A DNA stretch of 35,263 bases from assembly GCA_910584965.1 (NCBI GenBank), contig CAJUDZ010000030.1:1-35263 (forward strand), written 5' to 3'. Below are positions 1 through 9,079 of this stretch, in pieces; the first letter of the stretch is position 1; every line of letters begins with the position of its first letter. A program made the position numbers and the translations under genes. This DNA comes from an uncultured Lachnospiraceae bacterium. GTDB lineage: Bacteria; Bacillota; Clostridia; Lachnospirales; Lachnospiraceae. The notes below the pieces were generated by a model that saw only the letters and a list, made by a program, of their open reading frames with translations, was not told where the DNA came from and searched no databases.

Positions 1-51
1 GAACACCAGCCTTCCAAGCTGGATACGTGGGTTCGATTCCCATCACCCGCT
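1..51 (+). tRNA. tRNA-Gly (anticodon TCC), 5' end cut off by the window
   Basis: The anticodon arm CCAGC-CTTCCAA-GCTGG carries TCC, the T arm has the standard GGTTCGATTCC loop, and the gene ends with acceptor strand CACCCGC plus discriminator T. The D arm and the 5' acceptor strand lie before the window. No encoded CCA is present. Confidence 0.93.
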
Positions 52-64
52 TTTTCTAATGCCC

Positions 65-110
65 AAAAAGGATGGCTATGTGACCGGAAACACATATGCC
101 ATCCCTTTTT
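65..110 (+). terminator. Rho-independent terminator after tRNA-Gly
   Basis: A long inverted repeat pairs AAAAAGGATGGC with GCCATCCCTTTTT, with TATGTG/CACATA extending the stem around a short ACCGGAAA-type loop. It ends in a run of T, 14 bases after the tRNA. Confidence 0.8.
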
Positions 111-208
111 GACAATCTGCGTTTTTAGGTATACTCTATAAGTATCTGTGATGTCGGTATGATTCCTTTATGCCGGAACATCCACGAAAAAACATATGGG
201 GGTCATCA

Positions 209-538
209 ATGGTCACGTCTTTGGCACGACAGGCAGTCATCATCAAATCAGGAAACGATACCAGCATTTTAACGGGAAATTATGAGCTGGCGTATGCGCT
301 CGGATTTCTCTCAAATCAGACTGGAATTTCCATACCGGAAGGCGATGTGGAAATCCGGGATTTACAGGAAAAGGTTCTGGAAGAAGTAAAGAACAGAATG
401 CCAGAAGATGAAAAAATGAAACGTCTTTTGCGGATGGTCAGATTGTATAATCCGGATTCGGCATGGGATGCGCAGATGCAGGAATTGCTGCAGACGGGGC
501 TTTCGGAAAAATGCCCGTGGGAGCTGCATCGCGCGTGA
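209..538 (+). CDS. Hypothetical protein, 109 aa
   Basis: I do not recognise this protein. It begins MVTSLARQAV and is mostly helical and charged, with an acidic middle (EVKNRMPEDEKMK) and no signal peptide or membrane segment. The reading frame is open from 170, but the ATG at 209 has a GGGGG purine stretch 6-7 bases upstream while the ATG at 170 has none, so the shorter form is preferred. It lies between the tRNA terminator and an AraC regulator in the same direction, with 65 bases to the next gene. It could be a small conserved protein of the lineage or a spurious frame. Confidence 0.55.
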   Translation: MVTSLARQAVIIKSGNDTSILTGNYELAYALGFLSNQTGISIPEGDVEIRDLQEKVLEEVKNRMPEDEKMKRLLRMVRLYNPDSAWDAQMQELLQTGLSEKCPWELHRA

Positions 539-603
539 CGACGCGGCCGGATTATGGTCTGTGCGCCTGACAGGAACGGGGAAGAGAAAGGTATGGATGG
601 GTT

Positions 604-1506
604 ATGGAGAAAGCGTATAAGCTGGAATTTGCGGGGGCGCAGAACGGCAGCCTGTATGTGAACTGCTGCGGACTTTCGCAGACGGAGCCGCTTCACAGTT
701 TCGGGCCGGCGTTAAAGCCTCATTATATGATTCATTATATTTTGAGCGGCCGGGGCATTTTTTCGATCGGCGGGAAAGAATATCCGCTGGAAGAAGGCTA
801 TGGTTTTCTGATTACGCCGGATGAGCTGGTTTTTTATCAGGCGGATGAAGAGGAGCCGTGGACTTACGTATGGGTCGGCTTCAGCGGCGTACAGGCGGCG
901 GAATATATCGGGAATATGGGTCTGTCGGTGAAACAGCCGGTTTTTAAATCCGAGCGTTCGGACGAACTGTATCAGATTGTCAAGGATATGATGGAACATA
1001 ATACGTTCGGTATGTCCAATGATCTGCGGCGGAACGGGCAGCTTGGCATCTTTCTTTCCGTGATTGCGGAAAGCGCGGCGGTTACGGAAAAGAATGAGGT
1101 TGACAGGGCCAATATATACGTGAAAAAGGCGGTTTCGTTTATTCAGAGCAATTACTGTAATGCAATCAAAGTGACGGATGTAGCGGATTATGTCTGCATT
1201 AACAGAAGTTATCTATATACGCTTTTTCAGAAATCGATCGGCATGTCTCCGCAGCAGTTCCTGACGACCTTTCGGATCACAAAAGCGACGGAACTTCTGC
1301 AGCTGACATCGCTCCCGGTTGAGAGCATCGCGTTTTCCTGCGGGTACAGCGATCCGATGGTATTTGCGAAGGCTTTTCGGCAGATGAAAAAAACATCGCC
1401 TACGGCATACAGGAAAGAGATGCAGAAGGGCGGGAAACGAAGAAACAAAGAATATCTGAAGCAGGTAGAGGATTTTATCAGTCAGATCAACAGGCTGAAT
1501 AATTAA
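604..1506 (+). CDS. AraC/XylS-family transcriptional regulator, probably of galactose genes
   Basis: 300 residues. The N-terminal ~150 residues look like an AraC cupin sugar-binding domain (HYMIHYILSGRGIFS, then KEYPLEEGYGFLITPDE). The C-terminal ~100 residues hold the two AraC helix-turn-helix units (IKVTDVADYVCINRSYLYTL, and a second ending CGYSDPMVFAKAFRQ). The family binds DNA next to target promoters and responds to a sugar. It sits 98 bases upstream of galK in the same direction, so control of galKT by galactose or a related sugar is the natural inference; the effector cannot be read from the sequence. After the second HTH there is a basic tail of about 25 residues. Confidence 0.88.
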   Translation: MEKAYKLEFAGAQNGSLYVNCCGLSQTEPLHSFGPALKPHYMIHYILSGRGIFSIGGKEYPLEEGYGFLITPDELVFYQADEEEPWTYVWVGFSGVQAAEYIGNMGLSVKQPVFKSERSDELYQIVKDMMEHNTFGMSNDLRRNGQLGIFLSVIAESAAVTEKNEVDRANIYVKKAVSFIQSNYCNAIKVTDVADYVCINRSYLYTLFQKSIGMSPQQFLTTFRITKATELLQLTSLPVESIAFSCGYSDPMVFAKAFRQMKKTSPTAYRKEMQKGGKRRNKEYLKQVEDFISQINRLNN

Positions 1507-1510
1507 CATT

Positions 1511-1539
1511 TTGACAGATAAAAAGAACAAACGGATATT
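1511..1539 (+). promoter_or_regulatory. Candidate sigma-A promoter of galK
   Basis: A perfect -35 TTGACA (1511-1516) is followed after 17 bases by GATATT (1534-1539), a 4/6 match to the -10 consensus. It lies five bases after the AraC stop and about 65 bases before the galK start, so galKT can be transcribed separately from the regulator. The imperfect -10 suits an activator-dependent promoter. Confidence 0.55.
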
Positions 1540-1604
1540 TTATGCCGGGCATATTTTTTATATGATTATTCTGTAAAAACAGTATTTGTAAAGGAGATGG
1601 GGTT

Positions 1605-2768
1605 ATGAAAGAAACTGTTTTAAAAAAATTTGAAGAACTTTTTGGCGACATTAAGGATGTCAACGTATACTTTGCGCCGGGGCGTGTCAATATGATTGGG
1701 GAACATACGGATTATAACGGCGGACACGTTTTTCCGTGTGCGCTGACGATCGGAACTTATGCGGCGGCAAGGAAAAGGGAAGACGATAAACTGCGTTTCT
1801 ATTCCATGAATTTCGATAAGCTGGGGGTTATTGAATCTTCCATTCAGGATTTAAAGCCGGATAAAGAAGCGCACTGGACCAATTATCCCAAGGGCGTTAT
1901 GTGGGCTTTTGAAAAAAGAGGATTTAAGATGCCCTGCGGTCTGGATATCGTATTAAACGGCAACATTCCAAACGGTTCCGGCCTTTCTTCTTCCGCATCG
2001 CTGGAAGTCCTGACCGGATATCTGCTGCGGGATTTATTTGGTTTTGAAGTGACAAATGTGGATTTGGCGCTGATCGGGCAGTATTCGGAGAATAACTTTA
2101 ACGGTATGAACTGCGGTATTATGGATCAGTTCGCTTCCGCAATGGGCAAAAAAGACAACGCGATTTTCCTGGATACGGCGGATTTGTCTTTCGAATATGC
2201 GCCGCTCGTTCTGGAAGGCGCGAAAATTATCGTAACAAACAGCAAGGTGAAACATTCGCTTGTGGATTCGGAATACAATGTCAGAAGAAGCGAGTGCGAA
2301 AAAGCGCTGGAAGAATTACAGACCGTTATCGGCATTAATGGTCTCGGAGACCTGTCGGAAGAGCAGTTTGAGCAGTATAAAACCGCAATTAAAGATGAAG
2401 TAAGGGTACGCAGGGCAAAACATGCGGTATATGAAAACCAGAGAACAATTCGTGCCGTGGAGGCCCTGAAAAAGAATGATCTCGCGCTTTTCGGCCGGCT
2501 GATGAACGAATCTCATGTATCTCTCAGAGACGATTATCAGGTGTCCTGCGATGAGATCGACGTGCTGGTGGAAGAAGCATGGAAAGTTCCCGGCGTTATC
2601 GGTTCCCGCATTACCGGAGGCGGTTTCGGCGGCTGTACGGTCAGCATCGTAAAGGATGAGGCCGTGGAGGAGTTCCAGGAGAAAGTGGGAGCGGCTTATC
2701 GGGAGAGAGTCGGCAAAGAAGCGGATTTCTATGTGGTAGAAATCGGGGACGGCCCGGTAAAACTGTAA
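1605..2768 (+). CDS. galK: Galactokinase
   Basis: 387 residues, the normal length for GalK. It phosphorylates alpha-D-galactose with ATP to galactose-1-phosphate in the cytoplasm, the first committed step of the Leloir pathway. The galactokinase signature (GRVNMIGEHTDYNGG) is near residues 27-41. The GHMP-kinase ATP loop (PNGSGLSSSASLEV) is near 122-135, and the third GHMP motif (GGGFGGCTVSIV) is near 340. An AAAGGAGATGG ribosome site precedes the ATG. It is followed 104 bases later by class II galT, and an AraC regulator lies upstream. No galE is in the cluster. Confidence 0.97.
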   Translation: MKETVLKKFEELFGDIKDVNVYFAPGRVNMIGEHTDYNGGHVFPCALTIGTYAAARKREDDKLRFYSMNFDKLGVIESSIQDLKPDKEAHWTNYPKGVMWAFEKRGFKMPCGLDIVLNGNIPNGSGLSSSASLEVLTGYLLRDLFGFEVTNVDLALIGQYSENNFNGMNCGIMDQFASAMGKKDNAIFLDTADLSFEYAPLVLEGAKIIVTNSKVKHSLVDSEYNVRRSECEKALEELQTVIGINGLGDLSEEQFEQYKTAIKDEVRVRRAKHAVYENQRTIRAVEALKKNDLALFGRLMNESHVSLRDDYQVSCDEIDVLVEEAWKVPGVIGSRITGGGFGGCTVSIVKDEAVEEFQEKVGAAYRERVGKEADFYVVEIGDGPVKL

Positions 2769-2872
2769 AATCTTGCGCTTGATAAGGGGTGTTCCGTTCC
2801 GGTAAAAGGTGCGGTCCGTCGGTACGGCCTGCGTCCGGTGCGGATGTAAAAACAGGAAGGGAGAATCGGTCA

Positions 2873-4378
2873 ATGATTCAGAAAAATATCAAAAAATTAG
2901 TCCAGTATGGTCTGAACACAGGCCTGATTGAAGAGGCGGATAAAATTTATACGACCAACCGGCTTTTGGAGCTCTTTTGTTTGGATGAACTGGAAGAAAA
3001 TGACACGGATGTCACAATGGAGCCGGATGAACTGGAAACGGTGCTTTCGGAGATGATGGATTATGCCTATGCACAGGGAATTATGACGGAAGACAGCATC
3101 GTATACCGCGATCTGTTCGATACGAAAATTATGAGCATGCTCGTTCCGAGACCGAGCGAAGTGATTGCAAAATTTGCGGAAAAATACGAACAAAGTCCGC
3201 AGGCGGCAACGGATTATTTCTATAAGCTGAGCCAGGACACGGACTATATCAGAAGATACCGCATCAAAAAAGACCAGAAATGGATTGCGTCGACAAAGTA
3301 TGGCGATCTGGATATTACGATCAATCTGTCGAAACCGGAGAAGGATCCGAAGGCGATCGCGGCGGCAAAGAGCGCGAAACAAAGCGGTTATCCCAAGTGC
3401 CTTCTCTGTATGGAAAATGAAGGGTATGCGGGCAGAGTCAATCATCCGGCGAGACAGAACCACAGGGTAATTCCCGTAACCATTCACGAAAGCAGATGGG
3501 GTTTTCAGTATTCGCCATATGTATATTATAATGAGCATTGTATCGTTTTTAACGCAAAACATATTCCGATGAAAATCGAGCACGACACGTTCTGCAAGCT
3601 GTTCGATTTTGTAAAGCAGTTCCCGCATTATTTTGTGGGCTCCAACGCGGATCTGCCGATCGTCGGCGGTTCCATCCTGAGCCACGATCATTTTCAGGGC
3701 GGACATTACGAGTTTGCCATGGCGAGAGCGGCAGTGGAGCGGACTTTTGTGATAAAAGGGTTTGAGGATGTGGAGACCGGCATTGTCAACTGGCCCATGT
3801 CTGTTATCCGCATCGCGTCGGCTGATACGAACAGGCTGATTGCGCTTGCAGATGTTATCCTGAACGCATGGCGGGGATATACTGACGAAGCGGCGTTTAT
3901 TTTGGCAGAGACGGACGGGGAACCTCATAATACCATTACGCCGATTGCCAGAAAACGGGGAGATAAGTTTGAACTGGATCTTGTTCTGCGCAATAATATT
4001 ACGACGCCGGAACATCCGCTCGGCGTTTATCACCCTCATGCGGAGCTGCATCATATTAAAAAGGAAAATATCGGCCTGATTGAGGTTATGGGGCTTGCGG
4101 TGCTGCCGGCCAGGCTGAAAGATGAAATGGAGCAGCTTGCGGAAGCAATACTTGCCGGAAAAGATATCCGGGAAGACGAACTGCTGGAGAAACATGCGGA
4201 CTGGGTGGATGCTTTTCTTCCCGCGTATCCGGAAGTAAACCGGGAGAACATCATGGAGATTCTGCATAAGGAAATCGGCAGCGTCTTTATGCGGGTATTG
4301 GAGGATTCCGGCGTTTATAAGAGAACCGCAGAAGGACAGGCAGCATTTGACCGGTTTGTGGAAAGCCTGAACCGGTAA
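2873..4378 (+). CDS. galT: UDP-glucose--hexose-1-phosphate uridylyltransferase, class II
   Basis: 501 residues. It transfers UMP between UDP-glucose and galactose-1-phosphate, the second Leloir step. It belongs to the class II (Firmicute-type) GalT family rather than the ~350-residue class I: it has the conserved block WGFQYSPYVYYNEHCIVF and the His motif GGSILSHDHFQGG. The frame is open from 2789, but the ATG at 2873 has AGGAAGGGAG 10 bases upstream and gives the family's usual N-terminus (MIQKNIKKLVQYGL). It is followed by a clear terminator, which closes the galKT unit. Confidence 0.96.
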   Translation: MIQKNIKKLVQYGLNTGLIEEADKIYTTNRLLELFCLDELEENDTDVTMEPDELETVLSEMMDYAYAQGIMTEDSIVYRDLFDTKIMSMLVPRPSEVIAKFAEKYEQSPQAATDYFYKLSQDTDYIRRYRIKKDQKWIASTKYGDLDITINLSKPEKDPKAIAAAKSAKQSGYPKCLLCMENEGYAGRVNHPARQNHRVIPVTIHESRWGFQYSPYVYYNEHCIVFNAKHIPMKIEHDTFCKLFDFVKQFPHYFVGSNADLPIVGGSILSHDHFQGGHYEFAMARAAVERTFVIKGFEDVETGIVNWPMSVIRIASADTNRLIALADVILNAWRGYTDEAAFILAETDGEPHNTITPIARKRGDKFELDLVLRNNITTPEHPLGVYHPHAELHHIKKENIGLIEVMGLAVLPARLKDEMEQLAEAILAGKDIREDELLEKHADWVDAFLPAYPEVNRENIMEILHKEIGSVFMRVLEDSGVYKRTAEGQAAFDRFVESLNR

Positions 4379-4404
4379 TGATGGGATTCTGAAAATACAG
4401 ATTG

Positions 4405-4433
4405 AAGCGCAGGCGGAGCAGCCTGCGCTTTTC
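4405..4433 (+). terminator. Rho-independent terminator after galT
   Basis: Perfect 9-bp stem AGCGCAGGC/GCCTGCGCT with loop GGAGCA and a TTTT tail, 27 bases after the galT stop and before the convergent HAD gene. Confidence 0.85.
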
Positions 4434-4487
4434 ATTGTAATTGTATAAGAAGTGCCGTCATCGAAGCGGGGCGCGGAAGAAAGCTTT

Positions 4488-5105
4488 TTAAATGATTGCC
4501 GTAAGCTCCGTGGGGGTGGACAGGCAGTATGCCGCATCGCAGTCCTTCAGATGGCTTCCCCAGCCTGCCAGTGCAAAATCCACGCCTGCATTCCGGGCGC
4601 ATTCCCTGTCATAGCGGCTGTCTCCTACATACAGAATCTGGCTGCGGCTGCTTCCGGACAGCTCCATGTACTTTAAAAGAGGCGCCGCGGTCGGTTTGTG
4701 TTCTTCGGTATCATCCGCACAGACGACGGTGTCGAAATAATGACGGACGGGAAACCGTTTAAATTCTTTTTCGAACTCGTCCCGGACTCTCGATGTAACG
4801 ACGCCCAGCCGACAGCCTTTTTGCGACAGGGCGCTCAGAGTTTCTTCCATACCCTGAAAGAGGGCGGTGGTATCATCATACTGCCTCAGATAGTCTATCC
4901 ACAATGCAAGTGTGCCGGGGATATCCGAAACCGCCAGCCGCTTCAGGGCATCTTCTCCGGTAATGCCAAGCGCGAAAGTCAGTTCTTCGAGAGGCGGCTT
5001 TTGGCCGGTGAGCGTTCCGATCGTATCCTGCAGGGAATGCAGAACCGCATATTCCGTATCTACCAAAGTTCCGTCGACATCAAATACAATGTGTGTATAG
5101 TGCAT
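4488..5105 (-). CDS. HAD-superfamily hydrolase, phosphoglycolate phosphatase/beta-phosphoglucomutase-like
   Basis: 205 residues. HAD motif I is FDVDGTLVDT, with nucleophile Asp9 and acid/base Asp11. Motif II is the VVTSR segment, the Lys of motif III is in EEHKPTAAPLL, and motif IV is VGDSRYDRECARNAG. An alpha-helical cap lies between motifs I and II, as in subfamily IA enzymes such as Gph and PgmB, so a small phosphorylated metabolite is the likely substrate; which one cannot be told. The start at 5105 is chosen over 5144 because AGGAGG lies six bases upstream of it. It is convergent with galT and transcribed alone. Confidence 0.85.
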   Translation of the reverse strand: MHYTHIVFDVDGTLVDTEYAVLHSLQDTIGTLTGQKPPLEELTFALGITGEDALKRLAVSDIPGTLALWIDYLRQYDDTTALFQGMEETLSALSQKGCRLGVVTSRVRDEFEKEFKRFPVRHYFDTVVCADDTEEHKPTAAPLLKYMELSGSSRSQILYVGDSRYDRECARNAGVDFALAGWGSHLKDCDAAYCLSTPTELTAII

Positions 5106-5195
5106 AACAAGCCTCCTGCAATGATATTTTTTTGCTGCCTTCACGCGGAGAGGACCGTTTGCCGCGGCGTCCGCGAGAAGATTATTTTATTGTAT

Positions 5196-5223
5196 ATTGT
5201 AGCATATCTTCCGCATCAGGCAA
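5196..5223 (-). promoter_or_regulatory. Candidate promoter of the HAD phosphatase gene
   Basis: On the minus strand, TTGCCT (5223-5218), a 16-base spacer, then TACAAT (5201-5196), preceded by an extended -10 TGC. It lies about 90 bases upstream of the HAD start. The rest of the gap 5106-5433 (328 bases) shows no gene and no clear terminator. Confidence 0.5.
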
Positions 5224-5433
5224 CCCCTCCGTGGATTTTATGGCAGTTCTTTTATGGCAGACTTTTTCCGGCAGACTTTTTTCGACAGATTTCCCTGCTC
5301 TTGGCAGGCATCCGGAAATTTTTACATCGGGCAGTTTTTGCCTGCTTCTTGTATTAACAAAGGACATCGGCTAAAATAGAATCAGATTTGTGACCGGCCG
5401 GACGGCGGAAGCACGGTAAAGGAGAAGCGGAAT

Positions 5434-6534
5434 ATGAAAAAAGCGGTTATTGTCGGTTATGGCAATATGGGAAGCAAATATGCCGGAGAAATTTATAATG
5501 GGAACATAAAGGATTTATCCCTTTACGGGATATTGTGCAGAAATCAGGAGGGGCAGCGGAAGATTCGGGAGAATATGCCGGAAGTTGTTATTTTTCCGGA
5601 TGAAGACAGTATGTTTGCGGCACACGAAAACTTTGATGCGCTGATCATCACGACGCCGCATAAGGAACATGTGCGGGTGGTGCGTAAAGCGCAGCAGTCA
5701 GGCCTTCATGTGCTGTGTGAGAAACCGCTCGGCGTAACGATGAAGGAGTGTGAAGATCTGTGTTTTGAAAAGGGAGAACGGGTGAATGCAATGGTCTTTA
5801 ACTGGCGGGCGCGGGAAATTTACCGTCAGATATATGCGTATATCCGCGACGGAAAAATGGGACGTCTGACGCAGGCAGTATGGGTGGCCAATTTCTGGTA
5901 CCGCCCGGCCTGTTATCATCGGGCCTCCGGCTGGAGGAGCAGCTGGGGCGGCGAAGGGGGAGGCCTGCTGATCAATCAGTGCCAGCATCTGTTAGACATG
6001 TGGAACTGGCTTTTCGGACAGCCCTGCGAAGTTTCGGCGCAGCTCGGTTACGGGCAGTACAGCGATATTAAGGTGGATGACAAGGCCTCTCTCTTTTTCC
6101 GGCATGAGAACGGCATGTGGGGCGCTTTTATTTCCTCAAGCGGGGACTCTCCGGGAACAAACCGGCTTGAAATACACGGAGAGCTGGGCAGACTGGTAGT
6201 GGAGGATGACCGTTTTCTGACGATTTACAGGAATGAAGATTCGACGACACAGGTATCAAAAACTTCCGAGGAAATGTATGCAAAGATTCCTTATACGGCA
6301 GAACGCCGGGAGGTGGCTCAGGCGGAAAGCGAATACACGATAATGCTTCGGAATTTTGCGGATGCAATGGAAGGTAGAGCCAAACCGCTTGCGACGCTTT
6401 CGGACGGAAAACGCGCGCTGGAAAACTGCAACGCGGCTTATCTGTCGGACTGGCAGCAGAAAAAGACGACGGTTCCCTGCGACCGGGAAACATACAATAT
6501 GGAACTGCAAAAGAAAATACAGGAAGAGTCATAG
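5434..6534 (+). CDS. Gfo/Idh/MocA-family NAD(P)-dependent oxidoreductase
   Basis: 366 residues. The N-terminal Rossmann fold has the dinucleotide motif GYGNMGSKYAG (residues 8-18), and the family's EKP motif (CEKPLG, residues 95-100) supplies the catalytic Lys97. The C-terminal half is the usual beta-sheet substrate domain, including WGGEGGGLLINQCQHLLDM with the conserved histidine of this fold. These enzymes oxidise or reduce sugars, inositols and sugar derivatives; the substrate cannot be assigned here. AAAGGAGAAG precedes the ATG. It stands alone, convergent with an XRE regulator. Confidence 0.9.
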   Translation: MKKAVIVGYGNMGSKYAGEIYNGNIKDLSLYGILCRNQEGQRKIRENMPEVVIFPDEDSMFAAHENFDALIITTPHKEHVRVVRKAQQSGLHVLCEKPLGVTMKECEDLCFEKGERVNAMVFNWRAREIYRQIYAYIRDGKMGRLTQAVWVANFWYRPACYHRASGWRSSWGGEGGGLLINQCQHLLDMWNWLFGQPCEVSAQLGYGQYSDIKVDDKASLFFRHENGMWGAFISSSGDSPGTNRLEIHGELGRLVVEDDRFLTIYRNEDSTTQVSKTSEEMYAKIPYTAERREVAQAESEYTIMLRNFADAMEGRAKPLATLSDGKRALENCNAAYLSDWQQKKTTVPCDRETYNMELQKKIQEES

Positions 6535-6620
6535 GCTCCGCCTGTATTTCAGACACGCAGAATTGCGCAAAATGGAAGAACATCCATTTGATATGCAGAT
6601 ATTATTCTATCCGGGCTTTA

Positions 6621-6965
6621 TCATTCTTTGGAAACGCCGAGCATACTGGAAAGAAACGAATAGAAATCTCCCTGCTGCTCGTTATTCATTTTCTGATATA
6701 AGGATATAAGCCTTTGATATTTTTTGAGATTGTGCATGTTGTCTGCGAGCAGAGAATCCGCATTAGTCCGCTCTTCTGAAAGATAAAGAATGTAGTCGGT
6801 AGAGACGTGGAAAAAACGCGACAGATCAATTAGAAGCATGGCGTCTGGAACGCTTGTGCCGGTTTCGATTTTGCTGAGCATTGTCTGATTTGCGCCAAGA
6901 TACTCGGCAAGAACTTTTTGAGTTAATTTTTTTTCCAATCGTAATTCCTTGATTCTTGTTTTCAT
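6621..6965 (-). CDS. XRE-family helix-turn-helix transcriptional regulator
   Basis: 114 residues. An HTH_3 domain occupies residues 4-60 (KELRLEKKLTQKVLAEYLGA, then NQTMLSKIETG). The rest is a helical tail without a recognisable effector domain. The start at 6965 is preferred over upstream in-frame ATGs because GAAAGGA lies eight bases before it and the HTH begins at once. It is divergent from the radical SAM gene. The shared 225-base gap has an inverted repeat ACATTCC...GGAATGT (7010-7016/7042-7048) and a near-palindrome ATTCACTATTGAAT (7051-7064), either of which may be its operator. Confidence 0.85.
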   Translation of the reverse strand: MKTRIKELRLEKKLTQKVLAEYLGANQTMLSKIETGTSVPDAMLLIDLSRFFHVSTDYILYLSEERTNADSLLADNMHNLKKYQRLISLYQKMNNEQQGDFYSFLSSMLGVSKE

Positions 6966-7189
6966 TCGTAATATCCTTTCTTCCATTGTATATTGTTTTC
7001 CGGGACAGGACATTCCAATTTTTAATTGATATATTCTGCCCGGAATGTTTATTCACTATTGAATATGGGGAAGACAGGGTGAAAGCAAAAATAACACAAA
7101 ACAAGGTAAAATTAACGCTTGACAATAATCCGTAGGGAATTTTTGCCTGCGGCTCAAAGTTTACAAGCTGAGAGAAGGGCATGGATAGT

Positions 7190-9079
7190 ATGAAAATTCT
7201 TTTGATCGCGATCAATGCAAAGTATATTCACTCAAATCCGGCCGTTTACAGCCTGCGTGCCGGTGCGGACGAGGCTTTCCGGCCGTTCATTGAGATTGTG
7301 GAATATACGATTAATAACCGCTGTGAAGAAATATTGGCGGATATTTATCGGAGAAAGCCGGACGTCATCGCTTTTTCCTGCTATATCTGGAACCGGAGCA
7401 TGACTGGAAGCCTTCTTGCGGAACTGCCCAAAATAATGCCGGAAGTTCCGGTTTGGCTGGGCGGGCCGGAAGTTTCCTACGATGCGGAAAAAGTACTCGG
7501 ACAGTATCGGGCGGTGACCGGCGTAATGATCGGGGAAGGGGAAGAGACATTCCGGGAACTTGTGGAATATTACTGCGGAGGAACACAGGGACGAGAAGGG
7601 CTGCAGAAAATCCGGGGAATTGCATACCGGACAGGAAGCGATGGAGAAGGGCGGCCGGAGGATTTGGAAGAGACCGTCGTGGCCGGGGACAGGGCCGCAC
7701 GGGCGGAGAAAAATGCGCAGGGCAAAATCTGCCTTACGCCGGAGAGAGAACTGACGGATATTTCCGCGCTGCCTTTCCTGTATGAGGATTTAGGGCCGTT
7801 TGAGAATAAAATTATATATTATGAGAGCAGCAGAGGATGTCCATACCGGTGCAGTTACTGTCTTTCTTCCATCGATAAAAAAGTGCGCCTGCGCAATATC
7901 GATATGGTAAAAAAAGAACTGCAGTTTTTCCTGGACCATAAAGTCAGGCAGGTAAAGTTCGTAGACCGGACGTTCAATTGTAATCACGAACATGCGGTGG
8001 AAATCTGGAAATATCTGGCGGAGCATGATAACGGCGTGACGAATTTTCATTTTGAGATCGAAGCGGACAGGATTACGGAAGAAGAACTGCGGATTCTCGC
8101 CGGACTGCGGCCGGGATTGGCCCAGATGGAAATCGGCGTGCAGACGGTTAATCCGGAGACGCTGAGGGAAATCAGGCGTAAGGCGGATACGGACAGAATC
8201 CGGGAAGTAGTGGAGCGCATTGAGGAAAACCATAATATTCATGTGCATCTCGACCTGATCGCCGGGCTTCCGTATGAAGACTACGACAGTTTTGTGCATT
8301 CCTTCAACTGCGTGCACGCGATGCGGCCGCAGCAGCTTCAGCTCGGTTTTCTGAAAGTGCTGAAGGGTTCTTATTTATATGAAAAAGCGGCTGATTACGG
8401 CCTCCGTTATACGGATGCGCCGCCTTATGAAGTGCTTTCCACGAAATGGCTGTCGTATGAACAGCTTCTGCAGTTAAAAAAAGTGGAAGCGATGGTAGAG
8501 ATTTATTATAACAGCGGCCAGTTTACGCATACGCTTCCCGTGATACAGGCGGCATTTCCGGATGCCTTTTCGATGTATCTGGAACTGGCGGAGTTTTATG
8601 AAAAAAGGAGCGGCCTTTTTTCTTCTCCCGCGCGAAGCAGCCGATATGAGGCATTGCTTGACTTCGCCTTACAGACGGAGCGGATTGGGAAAAAAGAGGA
8701 AAAAATGTCGGAATATGTGGAAATGCTGCGTCAGCTCTTGACTTTTGATCTGTATCTGCGAGAGAATATGAAGAGCAGACCTGATTTTGCCGGAGCGCTT
8801 CTGCCGTATAAACAGATGATTCGGGATTTTTACCGGAAAGAAGAGGCATGCAGGCGTTATCTGCCAGGTTATGGCGGATACGACAGCCGGCAGCTTGCGA
8901 AAATGACGCATATGGAAGTTTTCGATTATCCGGTCTGGGAGCAGGATACCGGAAAACGAACGGAGTATCTTGCGGCTCCGGCAATGGTTCTGTTTGATTA
9001 TCATGTGAGGGATGCGCTGACTTATGAAGCGCGGTATGTGGTTATCCCGACGGACGAAGAAAGGACATCAGACCGATGA
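7190..9079 (+). CDS. B12-binding-domain radical SAM protein (DUF4080 type)
   Basis: 629 residues. The N-terminal ~130 residues resemble a cobalamin-binding fold (MKILLIAINAKYIHSNPAVY, WLGGPEVSYD). The radical SAM [4Fe-4S] motif is CPYRCSYC near residue 220, in the usual Cx3Cx2C arrangement. The C-terminal ~200 residues match the DUF4080 tail seen in such proteins. The family is widespread in Clostridia but its reaction is not established; related enzymes do methylations or other radical modifications. The ATG at 7190 is preferred to 7181 because GAAGGG is 10 bases from 7190 but only one from 7181. The gene overlaps nth by four bases (ATGA), so the two are translationally coupled. Confidence 0.85.
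   Translation: MKILLIAINAKYIHSNPAVYSLRAGADEAFRPFIEIVEYTINNRCEEILADIYRRKPDVIAFSCYIWNRSMTGSLLAELPKIMPEVPVWLGGPEVSYDAEKVLGQYRAVTGVMIGEGEETFRELVEYYCGGTQGREGLQKIRGIAYRTGSDGEGRPEDLEETVVAGDRAARAEKNAQGKICLTPERELTDISALPFLYEDLGPFENKIIYYESSRGCPYRCSYCLSSIDKKVRLRNIDMVKKELQFFLDHKVRQVKFVDRTFNCNHEHAVEIWKYLAEHDNGVTNFHFEIEADRITEEELRILAGLRPGLAQMEIGVQTVNPETLREIRRKADTDRIREVVERIEENHNIHVHLDLIAGLPYEDYDSFVHSFNCVHAMRPQQLQLGFLKVLKGSYLYEKAADYGLRYTDAPPYEVLSTKWLSYEQLLQLKKVEAMVEIYYNSGQFTHTLPVIQAAFPDAFSMYLELAEFYEKRSGLFSSPARSSRYEALLDFALQTERIGKKEEKMSEYVEMLRQLLTFDLYLRENMKSRPDFAGALLPYKQMIRDFYRKEEACRRYLPGYGGYDSRQLAKMTHMEVFDYPVWEQDTGKRTEYLAAPAMVLFDYHVRDALTYEARYVVIPTDEERTSDR

Noticed and set aside
2897..4537. 546-residue open frame on the minus strand opposite galT
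   Set aside because: It is the reverse complement of the galT gene; the translation has no family features, no ribosome site, and galT on the plus strand is unmistakable.
7119..7147. TTGACA as promoter of the radical SAM gene
   Set aside because: At 16-18 bases downstream there is only TTTGCC-like sequence; no acceptable -10, so I do not call it.
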